Shown: in pieces, positions 1-10,807 of the stretch
Layout: each line of letters opens with the position of its first letter
Numbering within the stretch: position 1 is the first letter of the stretch
Origin: Acanthochlamys bracteata
Taxonomy: Eukaryota; Streptophyta; Magnoliopsida; Pandanales; Velloziaceae
Length of the DNA stretch: 64,000 bases
Assembly (NCBI GenBank): GCA_019914995.1
Contig: CM034130.1
Location: 4,216,001-4,280,000 of the forward strand
Direction of reading: 5' to 3'
Notes under the pieces: model-generated
Told to the model about the DNA's origin: nothing
The model's database searches: none
What the model saw: only the letters and a program-made list of their open reading frames with translations
Program-made: the position numbers and the translations under genes

Positions 1-491
1 AGAAGTTTTATAGGATTGAGCGAGTGGCATAGGTGGCTCTGATAGGTGGTCAATTAAGATGTTAATATCCTGTGAAATAAGAACTAAACACGGAGGGCTA
101 ATTGAGTTATGACAAATTAAATTTTAAAAAGCTTTTTATTAAAAAATCAGTTCATGCTTAGCCGATTGGATCATCACTGTTCCCTATATAAAAAATTGTT
201 GGCACAGTATATCACAATCAGAATAGTGAAGTAAATTAACTAGACAACACATACAAATTTTTATTGCTTCAGTAATCTCGTCGTCTGCGTTCACAACACT
301 TGAAAAGCTGCAAGTGATTCCACTATCATTAGATAACAATCACAACTCAAAGACTCGATGGTTCGCCGAACACCTTCGCCTCAATGAGAACACTCTCTAG
401 CATTCTAAGTTTCACTAAGTCCTTCCAGCTGTAACCTCACAAGCTTTGCTAAGGTTTTTCGGAAACCGTTAGCCTACGCCTATGGTAACAC
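1..491. other. Unassigned sequence, possibly old LTR material
   Basis: No coding exon is recognisable. The stretch at about 180-490 has a TATA-like tract near 184 and continues on the far side of the hAT element after 1356, so the two flanks were once contiguous. Its mix of short C-rich and T-rich runs resembles Copia LTR/leader sequence, but no paired LTR or primer site is visible, so this is only a guess. Confidence 0.2.
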
Positions 492-1348
492 TAGAGGTGA
501 CAATTTGGATTGCTGGATCAGTTTCGAATCGATTTATTTAATAGTCGGGTCAAATTCGTTTAACCTTAATCCACTTCATAAATTTATACGGATCAAAATT
601 GTCAATTCTAACCCAATCTATTAATAACCATGTCAAATTGGATCGATCTTTAATAATTAAAATTATTAATTTTTAATTCTATACTTTTAAGCTTCAACGA
701 ATTATAAAATTAATTGGAATGAAAATGCACGATATTCTTGGCGATGAGATATAATGAATGCCCGTCAAATTTTTACATTCCTTAGTATCTTCATCAATCT
801 TTAAAAATCTACAAAAGGTTTTATTTTTATTTTGAAAATGTGCGGTGACAACTGAAATTTTATTAATTATAAATTTATAATACAATTTTCGATAAAAATT
901 TTAATAAATATATCTATCTAACAAAATTTTGATAAAATTTTTTATACGAAATTCAAATTCCAAATTAATGAAACACTTACATAGTAATACTTTCGATAAT
1001 ATTATAATTTTATTTTATGCTATTTTATTGAGATATAAAAATAAACGATTAGTTACAAATAGAGTATAATTTAATAAGTTATAAATTAATATTATCGATT
1101 ATTTTTATTATCCATATTTTATATACGGTAAGAAAAAACGAAAAGTTGTTCCTTTAAAAGGTGACAGTTCGAATTGGTGGATCAATTTCAGATTAATCCT
1201 GGTCGATCCATTTAATAATTGGGTCAAATTCGTTCAATCCTAATCTAACTCATATATTTATATAGGTCAGATTTTCTACTCCTAGATATAATTAAATGGG
1301 TTGGTTTTGGATTGAGTTTTTTGGTCGGGTCATATATTTTCACCTGTA
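492..1348. mobile_element. Non-autonomous hAT element, copy A
   Basis: An 857-bp element flanked by a perfect 8-bp target duplication GGTAACAC (484-491 and 1349-1356). The ends are TAGAGGTGACAAT and ATTTTCACCTGTA, imperfect inverted repeats of each other. The outer ~150 bp on each side hold diverged inverted copies of a GGTCGACCCG / GGGTCAAATTCG-type subterminal repeat; the middle is AT-rich without an ORF. An 8-bp duplication is the mark of the hAT superfamily. It belongs to the same family as the copies at 4216, 6784 and 34820. Confidence 0.85.
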
Positions 1349-1780
1349 GGTAACACCCGAGAACATGCAAGGTCCCACTAACCTTTCAAGAAAGGTTACA
1401 AGTAGTAGAACACTCGGTCGCGTAGTGATATTTCTACTACACCAAGTAATCTCACAACTACAAAACTCAGAAGGAATCACAAAAATTATGCTAAACTCTT
1501 TGAAGCTTGTAATCTGCAAATATATGCAGCAAGTTAGGCACAGTAAGCTAATCTCTTTTTTTTCTTTAATTTACGTTCTTCTGCAATGTTGCAAATATAT
1601 GCAATCTCCCTTGATTGTAAATGAAATCTGCCAGTCATAGGATTATGACCAGATCTCATAAAACAACTATTTTGAATCTGCTAGTCGTAGGGTTTCCTTC
1701 AACAGCTTCCTTTGTGATTTTCTTTGTATGTTAATTGCAAAATTTTGAAGTAGATTTCTTCAATAGAGTCGAAAGATTAA
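1349..1780. other. Unassigned sequence
   Basis: Apart from the right copy of the hAT target duplication (1349-1356), nothing recognisable. A short ORF at 1365-1640 has no domain and poor codon structure. It is the continuation of the segment before 492. Confidence 0.25.
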
Positions 1781-2037
1781 GGGCATGTTTACTTACCATA
1801 CAAAACCACTTTTTTCTAAAAAAACTTCAATTCCAACTCACATTCAAAACAAAGTAAACACAAAAAACTAAACTGAGCTCCCGTAAAAAACTCAATTTTC
1901 AAATTTTAAAACTAAAAATTTACTTTGAAGCTCACTTTTAATGCAAAGGTAAACACAAAAACTCACTTTAAAACGCCAAACTCACTTTTTACAAACACCC
2001 ATTCAAAAAATGAGTTTAAAGTTAGGTAAACACGCCC
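1781..2037. mobile_element. Tourist-like MITE (PIF/Harbinger type)
   Basis: A 257-bp element bounded by the 3-bp target duplication TAA (1778-1780 and 2038-2040). Its inverted ends are GGGCATGTTTACTTACC and GGTAAACACGCCC; the interior is a run of short A/T-rich motifs such as AACTCACTTT repeated in both orientations. Length, target site and the GGGC-TGTTTAC end fit Tourist MITEs mobilised by PIF/Harbinger transposases. No ORF is present. Confidence 0.75.
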
Positions 2038-2040
2038 TAA

Positions 2041-2630
2041 GTCTTTAACATCTTATGAGTTGAGATCTCATGTAATAGCTTGAATAAATTGAATGACTCT
2101 GTGTATGTTGTGATCTATTAGTGCTAGCTTTGTCTGCATGAATATCTTCAAGATTCACCTGATTCACCCGAATTTTCCTAGGGTTAGCTGCTAGGCTTTC
2201 ATTTCTTTCTTTGTCTAGTTCTGCTTCATTTAAGCTTGGATCATCAACATAAGAACGGTTGCTTAGTTCCTTAGACCTTCAAATTATGAGGTTATCCTTT
2301 GATGTGCTTTTGTAATGGAATTATTGAAATTAATTAAGGTTACTTACTAGCCACTTGTCAATGTTGGAAGACAGATGTTTCATTACAAAGTCCACTGTAA
2401 GAGGTTCTTCTGATATAAAGTAACGTGATGCATTCATTCTAAAAGCAAAACAAAATGTTTACAGTACTGCTCGATGTGGTTGTTTAACTGGATATTGTAT
2501 TAGTAGGATTTAGCATTTAGTGTTAATAGATTTCTATCATAGTGTGTAGTGACACTCTCCTAGTAATGCATCTTTCTAATCTCGTTTGAAGCTTTTGTGA
2601 TTGACCTTTGATGCTAAAAAAACCTTCCAG
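2041..2630 (+). other. Probable intron sequence upstream of the C2-protein last exon
   Basis: No exon is recognisable here. The stretch ends in a pyrimidine-poor but usable acceptor (CCTTCCAG at 2623-2630) directly before the coding exon. The preceding exons must lie left of the window, or the locus is a gene fragment; the sequence cannot decide. Confidence 0.35.
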
Positions 2631-3104
2631 GCAACATACCATCCTTTCACAAAGGAAGAGCAATTGAAGGCTCTCAAAGAAGAGAAGAGGAGCATGGAAG
2701 AAAGAAGGAAAATGAAGGATGCAGGAATGATAGGGAGCACAATGGATGCACTTGGTGGAGCAGCATCCATGGTGGGCTCTGGTGTGGGTGCTGGTGTAGG
2801 AATGGTTGGCTTAGGCATTAGTACTGGGGTGGGAATCGTAGGCACTGGCGTTAATGCTGGAGTGGGAATGGTAGGTACTGGCATTGGTGCTAGTGTCGGT
2901 GCAGTTGGCACTGGCATCAGTGCTGGAGTCGGCATTGTAGGCACAGGTCTAGGGGCTGGTGTTGGTCTTGTGGGCAGTGGGATTGGTGCTGTGAGCAGTG
3001 GGTTAAGCAGGGCCGGAAAGTTTATGAGCAAAAATGTTGCTCCATTCAGCAGTGCTAGAAGGACTGATAGGTCGGACAGTGCTTCTCCTGGACGACAGGC
3101 ATAA
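2631..3104 (+). CDS. Terminal exon of a C2-domain (NTMC2 type 6-like) protein
   Basis: This looks like the last coding exon of a larger gene. Its reading frame is open leftwards past the AG acceptor at 2629-2630 and stops at 3102-3104, giving about 157 residues. It begins ATYHPFTKEEQLKALKEEKR, a charged helix, then a Gly-rich block of roughly 80 residues built from units such as GVGMVGTGI and GAGVGLVGSG, and ends with a basic, Ser-rich tail. In my memory this arrangement matches the C-termini of Arabidopsis At1g53590/At3g14590, SMP- and C2-domain proteins related to synaptotagmins that act at membrane contact sites; no C2 or SMP domain lies in the window, so the assignment rests on the tail alone. 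The Gly pattern could form a hydrophobic hairpin or membrane-associating segment. The in-frame sequence before 2631 is intron. The large open frame on the other strand (2576-3031) is a Pro-rich shadow of this repeat. Confidence 0.55.
   Translation, partial: ATYHPFTKEEQLKALKEEKRSMEERRKMKDAGMIGSTMDALGGAASMVGSGVGAGVGMVGLGISTGVGIVGTGVNAGVGMVGTGIGASVGAVGTGISAGVGIVGTGLGAGVGLVGSGIGAVSSGLSRAGKFMSKNVAPFSSARRTDRSDSASPGRQA
2770..3005 (+). repeat. Coding minisatellite for Gly/Val repeat
   Basis: About seven degenerate copies of a 33-bp unit (11 residues, roughly G-V-G-x-V-G-T-G-I-x-A) inside the exon. Many differences between copies are in third codon positions, so the repeat appears to be kept at the protein level. 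Confidence 0.7.
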
Positions 3105-4099
3105 CCAGGATTTTGCTAAACCGTGCTCTGGTCTCTATTGTTGCTGGAGTGCGCTTGTTTGGGGGTGCTTGTGGCTTTTTTTTTTCATTTCTGTTTCGGA
3201 TAGAAATAGGATTCCAGTTCTTTTCAGCTTTTTGCTTTTCTTTTCTCGCTTTCTTTCTTTTTTGGTGCAAGCCATCCCAATTCCTTTTTATACATTTGTT
3301 AACAAACTATCATTGGTTATCCTTTCATTTAATGATCTATTAGTAGAGATAAACAATCTCATCTCAATTTTCTTCTGCTTGAGTAAGCCGTATGGTGAGA
3401 TACAACAGCTGTAATTTGTCTTCTAACATTGTGAGATTACTATGCAGTATCATAATTATGAGTTGTTATTGAAACGGTTGTTTGCTCTTTAAAAAAGCGG
3501 TAGTCTTGAAATTTCACCGACGTGGATGCATCTATTTGGAAAACTGTTTGGAAGATTTCACAATCATTGTTCGCTTATTGTGTAATTTTGTTTAGTACTT
3601 GGTTTGTTTTGTTAGTTGGGTGTCTTCTTTGGAAGTTTAGTATAATCTCAATTACATCGTAGTGGATTCAACGTGGCTTCGACATTGACACATTATTGAA
3701 CTAGGAGCAATGTTCATTAATGGATTTTTTCTCTCTATATCAATACTCCGAAATTTTAGTAGGTTTATTATGATATTCCGAAATCTTATGCACATATCTC
3801 TACCGGTTAAATGCATAATGGAGATGCCTAATACTTTTATCATGCTTGTGGGTATGTTTTGCTGATATGGCTTTTTCAGTCCAAGTTGTATGCTTCAGAC
3901 TGTTGTGATGGAATCATGGAACTGGATTTAAATAAAATGTTTAGGTCAACCCGTCTAAGCAATTCATTTCGTAGGTCGCAGTTTTCAATAAACTTCACTG
4001 GGTATAACATAAGGGCTCCCGTCTGTCCGTAAAAGGGGCAAGGAAGTAGGATGCTTGTTTTTTTGAATATAAAGATTTGTTCCACATTTTATGGCTGAC
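3105..4099 (+). other. 3' flank and probable 3' UTR of the C2-protein gene
   Basis: No further coding sequence is visible. T-rich stretches at 3175-3290 fit a plant 3' UTR; short ORFs here lack domains. The stretch ends with CTGAC (4095-4099), which precedes the Gypsy LTR and recurs at 11717. Confidence 0.35.
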
Positions 4100-6250
4100 T
4101 GATGTGGCTAAAATCATTTAAGAAAACTTTAAAATGTTATCTTATTTTATCCCGAAAATACACAATTGTCATCATCGTGTAGCAAATGCAAGTTTGATCC
4201 ACACAGGTACTAAGTTAGGAGTGGCAATTTTCATGATTGGGTTAGTTTCGGATAGATCCATTTAATAATTAGATCAAAATTTATTCAATTCTAATCCAAT
4301 ATATGAATTTATACAGATCAAAAGTGTCAATTCTAATCCAACTTATTAGTAATCAATCAAATTGGGATTAATTCATTTAATAATTAAAATTATTAATTTT
4401 TAAATCTATACTTTTAAGCTTCAGTGAAATTATAAGATCAGTTAGAATGAAAGTGCACAATATTTTTAATGACGAGATATATTGAATGCCCATCAAAATG
4501 TGCATTCCTTAATATCTTTGTCGGTCCTTAAAATATCCAAAAAAAGTTTTTTTATTTTGAAAATATGTGGTGACAGCTATAAATGTTATGATTATACATA
4601 TATACTAAAATTTTCGATAAAAATTTTGATAAACATACATATTTAACAAAATTTTATAAAAATTTTTATAAAAAATCTAAATTCGTTATTATAAAAAAGG
4701 ACATAGTAATACTTTCGATAATATTATAATTCTCATATTACACTATTTTACTAAAGTATGAACATAAACGACTAATTAAAAATATAATATACATTAATAA
4801 TTTATAAATTATTATTATTAGTTATTTTTATTTTCTAATATTTTATTATACGGTAAGGAAAAATCAAGAATTATTCCTTTAAGAAATGGCAATTCAGATG
4901 GAAGGTCAATTTCGGGTTAATCCGGATCGACACATTTAATAATCAGGTCAAATTCGTTCAATCCTAACCCAATCGATATATTTATATAGGTCAACTCTTC
5001 TAACCCTAATTTTAATAGATATATTTCGAATTGAGTTTTCGGATCGGGTCATATATTCCATTCTAACTGAAGTTAACTTTAATTCAAACCAATCCTCACA
5101 AATATGTACATAGAATAATGACTGTTTATCAAACTACAATTTTGTATAAGTAAGCAAATAATCAATAGTAAAATTTTCAAACAACAGAGATGATAAAATA
5201 ACTGAAATTTTAGAATCCACCACTAGTATCATTTGCTTGAAGCCTCAAACAGGTGTGAGTTTTATTATTGACTCTTGTGAAGATTTAGTACCTAATACAT
5301 TGGTCCAATTGTTAGGTCAGATTTCAAATTATGATCCTAATTTTGGTCTAATCTATAATCACCTATCTCTAATTTGTTTTACATTTGGTCCTGTTTAGAA
5401 TTACATAAGAAATGCATTAAGAATTGGAAAATCAGAAATCATATAATTAAGTTAACTTTGGTATAGAAAATATTAATCATTAATCACAAAACTATTTTAT
5501 TGGTAAATAATTCTCCTAATTTACCTAGTTTATGTTCAAAATACACGTGCAACATATTAGAAGGAAGTCTAGAATTCAAAATCTATAAGTTCGTTAGGAA
5601 ATCATCTCTCCACTGCTCACAATTTCTAGAGATTCACAAATAATTTTAAAGGTTGTAATGAATGCAATCAAACTTAAGAAGTCGTTAAAATACAAAGAAG
5701 TCAAGAGCACTTTTAACATAAAAAAAACAAGGTATATCTGAGCATTGGCCCAATTTTGCGGCTCTTTTGTTTTTATCAACTACCATTTCTTTACCCTCGC
5801 ACTTTATAAGATATACTCGAGCTTTTTTCTTTCTTTTTTTCCCTCTTTCTTTACCGTTGCACTTTGGATGGCTTTTGATAACTCTGTTGTAAAGTATCCC
5901 TACGAATTGAAAACAAAAACAATACAACACGAAGTAAATACTGAGATAATCTTTAAGCCTCACATTGCATGGTGATAGATATCATAACTCACTATAAAAT
6001 ATGAAGTCAAAATCCTCTTTATAAGAGTATTCAATTGCACTATCTAGAATGGCCAAGGATTTTATCAACTTAATTATATGCAACATGATTTAAAAGAGAG
6101 TGTAGACTTAGGTGGCAAGGATATTAGACAAACAAATTCAATATTGATTATGGTCTCAAAAGCTATGCTAGAAAGAAAGTTCAAATCCATCATTGAAAAA
6201 TAGAAGGACTAGCAATTAAAATATTTAGCACAGCACAAGTATTAGATTTT
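4100..6250 (-). mobile_element. Probable 3' LTR of Athila/Tat-like Gypsy element (with nested hAT)
   Basis: The segment starts TGATGTGGCTAAAA, exactly as the LTR at 10808, and the two share recognisable blocks (for example around ACAGGTGTGAGTTTTATTATT at 5251 and 11094) until about 5490; the plus-strand relative at 28120-29463 has the same blocks in reverse. Beyond 5490 similarity to the 10808 copy is lost. The right limit is set by the purine-tract candidate at 6252-6275, which would make the LTR about 1.3 kb without the nested hAT (4216-5065). Read on the minus strand it ends AGCCACATCA. The exact right end is uncertain. Confidence 0.5.
4216..5065. mobile_element. Non-autonomous hAT element, copy B, inside Gypsy LTR
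   Basis: About 850 bp, beginning TAGGAGTGGCAAT and ending ATTCCATTCTA, with the same subterminal GGTCAAATTCGTTCAATCC-type blocks and internal sequence as copy A. The flanking 8-mers TACTAAGT and ACTGAAGT are only similar, so the target duplication has decayed. The LTR sequence resumes immediately on the right (TTCAAACCAATC), which confirms that the hAT is an insertion into the LTR. Confidence 0.75.
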
Positions 6251-6251
6251 C

Positions 6252-6275
6252 TACTCCCCCTCACCCCTCCAAAAG
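6252..6275 (-). other. Candidate polypurine tract of the Gypsy element
   Basis: On the minus strand this is an almost unbroken purine run (rich in GGAGGGG and GAGGGGGAG), placed where the plus-strand primer of a minus-strand element would sit, just inside its 3' LTR. The sequence supports it only by composition and position. Confidence 0.4.
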
Positions 6276-6783
6276 CTTAAATCCAACATTATCCTCAATG
6301 TTGAAGAGATAGAAATAATAAAGCTTTCAAGAAAATAAACTTGAGTGGTAAGAGGAACTCCCCTTGTTTGTTGCATGTTGGAATTATTGTAAGCTTTCTG
6401 TTCTCTCTAATTTGAGTTGAAACAACTTGACGCTAGTAGCACACACTTTTCAACTGGGACTTTTATCTCAATTACATATTTTCTCTTGCTGTTGTCCTGA
6501 AGTGCTAATCAGATTCATTGATGGTCTCTCCAATTTGGAGGTGCAGGCTAAAGTATCCTTCTTTTGTGACTTCCAGTGTGTTGGCTTTAAACGCCTTTGA
6601 CTTCCAGTGCAACTCCCTTCTCCTATTCAGCTTAACTCATCCACTTGTCAGTATACAATATCAATTCATTATCAGCTTTCCCATAACAAGCATTTCCAAG
6701 AAAACATACCAAAAACATATTAATGCATCTAGTTTCATTTAAAGCACTTGTTACAACAACCTTCAATAACTAATACCAACACC

Positions 6784-7643
6784 TAGGGGTGGCAATATAT
6801 GATCTGATCCGAAAATTTAATCCGAAATCGACCTGTTTAATCAGGGTTAGGGTTAAAAATTTTGACCCGTATAAATATATGGGTTGGGTTAGGGTTGAAC
6901 GAATTTGACTCGATTATTAAATGGGTCGACTCGGATTAACCCGAAATTGACCCACCAATCCGAAATGTCATCTTTTGAAGGAACAATTTTTGATTTTTTC
7001 TTACGTTATAATAAAATATTGACAATAAAAATAATCGATAATAGTTATTTACAAACTATTAAATTATATTCTATTTATAATTAATTTTTTATTTTTATAC
7101 TTTAGTAAAATAGTGTAAGATGAAAATTAGAATATTATCGAAAGTATTACTCTGTAGGTATTTTTAATGACGATTTTAGATTTCGTATAAAGATTTATAT
7201 AAAAATTTTGTTAGATAAATATGTTTATCAAAATTTTTATCAAAATTATTAATATGTATTTATAATCATAAATTTCAGTTGTTATCATATATTTTCAAAA
7301 AATAAAAAAAATAATTTTTTTAGATATTTTAAAGACCAATAAAGATATTAAGGAATGCATATTTTGTTGGATATAATTATATCTCGTCAATAAGAATATC
7401 GTGCACCTTCGTTCGAACTGATTTTATAATTTCGTTGAAGCTTAAAAATATAAAATTAATAAATAATAATTTTAATTATTAAATGGGTCGACCAAAATTT
7501 GACCCGATTATTAGTAGGTTGGGTTAGGGTCGACAATTTTGACCCGTATAAATTTATGGGTTGGATTAGGGTTGAAAAAATTTGACCCGATTATTAAATG
7601 GATCGACCCGAAACCGACCCACCAATCTATATTGCCACCCCTA
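6784..7643. mobile_element. Non-autonomous hAT element, copy C
   Basis: An 860-bp element with 13-bp perfect inverted ends TAGGGGTGGCAAT/ATTGCCACCCCTA and a perfect 8-bp target duplication CCAACACC (6776-6783, 7644-7651). The first and last ~170 bp carry GGGTTAGGGTT, GACCCGTATAAAT and AATGGGTCGACC blocks in inverted arrangement, and the AT-rich middle is collinear with copies A and B. No transposase remains. This is the best-preserved family member here. Confidence 0.92.
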
Positions 7644-7925
7644 CCAACACCACATAATTGTATTCTTAAAACTTCATAGCAGAACCTTTTTAGACATCAA
7701 TTTACAAATATCAAGCTCTCAGAATGCAGGTTTTGTAAGCAGTAAAATCATGAGGCACAGCAACAAAACTACAGTATGCACTTCCATTACAATTTCATGC
7801 ATAAGTAACTTACAGCAGTAAGTGCAATTTATTATAATGCATGAGCAGATCTAGTTTCAGCAAAGCAGTTTCTGTATTTCTAGATTTCTTCTGTAGTAAA
7901 GAATGTATCTAAAAGTTATGCTTAC

Positions 7926-8606
7926 CTGGTTAGAGAGAGGACAAATGAAACCAGAAGGTGTTTGTAGGTTGGCTCTAACTTCATTAACCAGGCAACAGAA
8001 GCATCCTGCTTTTCTAGTCTATTGACATTACGTGTATATTTGTAGCTTCATTGTTCTCTTGGTTACTTTTTACCTCACTTCTTGCAAGTACAAGATTTAT
8101 TTTGAACATGTATCAGCCATCATAAGCCCTCTAGTTGACTCAATGCTGCATAGAAACTTCAATAGCAATAAAGGTGTCAGTCATTCTAAACAATTCATAA
8201 GTACGTTACTCATAGCGTCATCCTGTCATTCATACATAACAAATAGTAACTGTATAGTCATATAATCTTCTGCTTTTTTGAATGCCAATCACCTCCAAAC
8301 TTGATCAGAAAATAGTCATGTTGATTGTCAAACCAACTTTTCTAGTCTCAAAGAACTTCAGTGTCAACATCGAATTCCCTTATTTATGTAACCAACCATC
8401 AAGTAGTATGCATAACTTAAACTCACATGTAATGATTTTGAATTGCTTACCTGAGCAGAAAACTCATTCCAAATAGGTTACTTTCCTCTATGCCAAGTTG
8501 ATATTGGATGTTCTGCTTACTGCCAAAATTCTTGAGGCATCTAATACCCTCAGCCATAATCATTAGAAATCTTTCCTTCCAAACAGCTCCTCCTGGAACT
8601 CCAGTT
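7926..8606 (-). pseudogene. Two-exon gene fragment of unknown identity
   Basis: I do not recognise the protein. Two segments look like real exons on the minus strand. Exon a (8606-8451, 156 bp) follows a T-rich acceptor TTTGTTTAG and encodes a peptide containing TGVPGGAVWKERF and GIRCLKNFGSKQN, ending at a GTAAGC donor. Exon b (8013-7926, 88 bp) follows a CTAG acceptor, encodes a Cys-containing peptide with NEVRANLQTPSGF, and also ends in GTAAGC. The phases agree: exon a leaves two bases, exon b supplies one. No start or stop is seen. The segment lies between the pol remnant and the 3' LTR of the Gypsy element, on the element's own strand, so it may be captured host sequence, env-position sequence, or a host exon exposed by truncation of the element. 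Confidence 0.4.
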
Positions 8607-8660
8607 CTAAACAAAAAAAAAAGTAAACCTACATTTGAATCCACATGCTACTAAAACTTT

Positions 8661-9990
8661 CTTGGGTTGCCTCCTAAGTAGCACTAAGTTTAATGTTTTC
8701 AGCCAGACGGAAGTAATTTCTAGAGATAGATGGGATCTAACAACTTAAAAGTTGCCTCGTCGTTTATTTAGAAAGCAGCTTCTAAATATGGTTTCAAACG
8801 ATGCCCATTAACTTTGAATTGCATTCTAGATTGTGGATCTCTAATCTCCACAGCTCCATGAGGAAAAACTTCAACAACTTTATAAGGTCCATACCATTTA
8901 GATTTAAGCTTTCTAAGAAAAAGCTTCAATCTCAAATTATATAACAAGACCTTTTGTGCACATTCAAAAGATTTCTTAATAATACCCTATCATGCAATGC
9001 TTTAGTTCTATCCTTATAAATCTTAGCATTCTGGTATGCCTTAACCTAATTTCTTCTAGCTCACTCAATTATAATTCTCACTTTTCCAGCTTCTTGAAGA
9101 TCAAAGTTGAGTTTCTTATTGGCCCAACAAGCTTCACGCTCTAACTCAACAGAGAGATGACAAACTTTTCCATAGACAAACGATAAGGGGACACTCCTAT
9201 AGGAGTTTTGTAAGCTATTCTATAAGCCCACAAAGCATCATGAAGTTTTCTATTTGTAAGCTATTCTAAAAGACTGTCGATTGTACTTGACACTCAATAG
9301 TCTTTTCCAAGATATGCTTACTCTTTCTACTTGACACTTCTACTTGACCACTAGTTTGAGGGTGATAAGGCGTAACCACTTTATGAGTTACATTATATTT
9401 CTTTATCAAAGTTTCAAATGGCTTATTACAAAAATGAGATTCCCCATCACTAATTATAGCTCTAGGTGTACCAAAACATGCAAAAGACAAAATCTTTCAA
9501 AAATTTCAGTACTATCTTATGGTCATTAGATATACAAGCTGTAGCTTCAATCCATTTGGCAACATAGTCAACTGCAACTAGGATATAGAGATAGCCAAAA
9601 AAAATAGAAAAATGTTCCATGAAATCTACACCCCAAACATTAAACAATTCAATCACTAAAGTATTAGTAAGAGACATTTGATTCTTAAAAGAAATACTTT
9701 CCATTCTTTGACTCCTATCACAGTATTTACAAAAATTATAAGCAAATCTTTAAAGAAAGTTGGCTAAAAGAAACCAACTCTGTAATACTTTTGTTTCAGT
9801 TTTTTTAGTTCAAAACTGTCCTCCACATGCATAACAATGTCAAATTTTGAGGATACTTAGAAACTCACTCTTTGGGACACATCTCCTAATAATTTGATTA
9901 GCACAATGTTAAAACAAGTTAGGATCATCCCAGAACTAATACTTTGCATCAGCTAGCAACTTTTTCTGCTCTTATCTGGATTTGTCCGTA
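8661..9990 (-). pseudogene. Ty3/Gypsy integrase remnant (Athila/Tat-like)
   Basis: Reading leftwards: a FWDDPNLF-like block and an IIRRCVP block near 9850-9960, the zinc-binding region with FCKYCDRSQR near 9720, then the catalytic core with FNVWGVDFM (about 9630), a VDYVAKW block and [12 protein letters not shown] (about 9450) and [12 protein letters not shown] (about 9360). This order is that of plant Ty3/Gypsy integrases. Frames are broken by several stops. The post-integrase region ends with GGAGGCAACCCAAG (8661-8674 on the minus strand), a block commonly seen after pol in Athila/Tat-type elements. Protease, RT and RNase H, which should lie between gag and integrase, are missing: gag joins integrase near 10000. 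Confidence 0.8.
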
Positions 9991-10019
9991 AGCAACATTT
10001 TGAGGATGCTTGCTTTAAT

Positions 10020-10620
10020 GGAATACACCCACATAAAAATGCTCTATAATTCTCCACTTCGCAAAACCATAGTGAGCGCATTTTTGTAAGATCTTTAAAA
10101 CGATCTGATGCATCATAGAACAACTCACCATCTCCCTACTGAAAATTTTGAATTTCCCTACTTAGGGCTTGGTTTTTCTGGGTAGGAAACAACTTTGGTA
10201 AGAATTTCTGCGACAACTAATCCCAAGTATAAATGGAATCTGCTTCAAGAGTATTGGATCACACTTTTGCTTTCTCTTTTAATAAAAAAGAAAGGGACGA
10301 AGTCGGATTCCCTAATCTGAGACTCTATTAATCTTCAAAGTTGCACAGATTTCATAAAAATTCTTAACATGTAGATAGGGATCCTCATTTGCTTGCCCAT
10401 AGAAAGAAGGGAGGAGTTGAATCATATAGGGCTTGAATTCAAAATATTGAGCAGTTATGTTAGGCAATACAATATAAGGTGTGGCATTAGTTTGGGGAAG
10501 GGAATAAGATCTCAAAGGTCTAAGTTGCTGATCAATTTCTTGGTTTCAGTCCATGATGTTCAACTAATCTCCACACTCATGCCTAATTCGTCTAACAGTT
10601 CTCTCGAGTTCAATCAAATT
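10020..10620 (-). pseudogene. Gypsy gag remnant (Athila/Tat-like)
   Basis: Minus-strand frames contain MIQLLPSFYGQ, DPYLHVKNFYEI and TLKINRVSD (10320-10515), then, after a stop and frame change, a HHGF-like block near 10060. These are typical of the retrotransposon gag (capsid) domain of Athila/Tat-like elements, and close relatives occur in the plus-strand element at 29870-30010. The protein would have packaged element RNA; it is now interrupted and fused at its end to the integrase region by deletion of the middle of pol. Confidence 0.75.
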
Positions 10621-10787
10621 TAAGAGATGATTGACCTCGAGAGCGGGTTATCTTGCTCTAACGTAAAACCTAAAAGTGAAATACAAATACTAAGATGCTC
10701 TAAATGCAAACAAAAGCAAAACAAATGCAAATCTCAAACAAACCTAAATGATCTAAGAGAGACCGGAATACTCAAATAAAATAATTT

Positions 10788-10801
10788 CGGCAATGGCGCC
10801 A
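10788..10801 (-). other. Primer binding site of the Gypsy element
   Basis: The minus strand reads TGGCGCCATTGCCG, 6 bp inside the LTR. TGGCGCCGTTGCCG-type sites, complementary to the 3' end of tRNA-Asp, are usual in plant Athila-like elements. This fixes the orientation and the inner edge of the 5' LTR at about 10808. Confidence 0.75.
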
Positions 10802-10807
10802 AAAACT

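Noticed and set aside
2576-3031. 151-codon Pro/Thr-rich open frame on the minus strand
   Set aside because: It is the antisense of the Gly/Val repeat exon; its periodic PTPAPTP-like composition is a by-product of that repeat.
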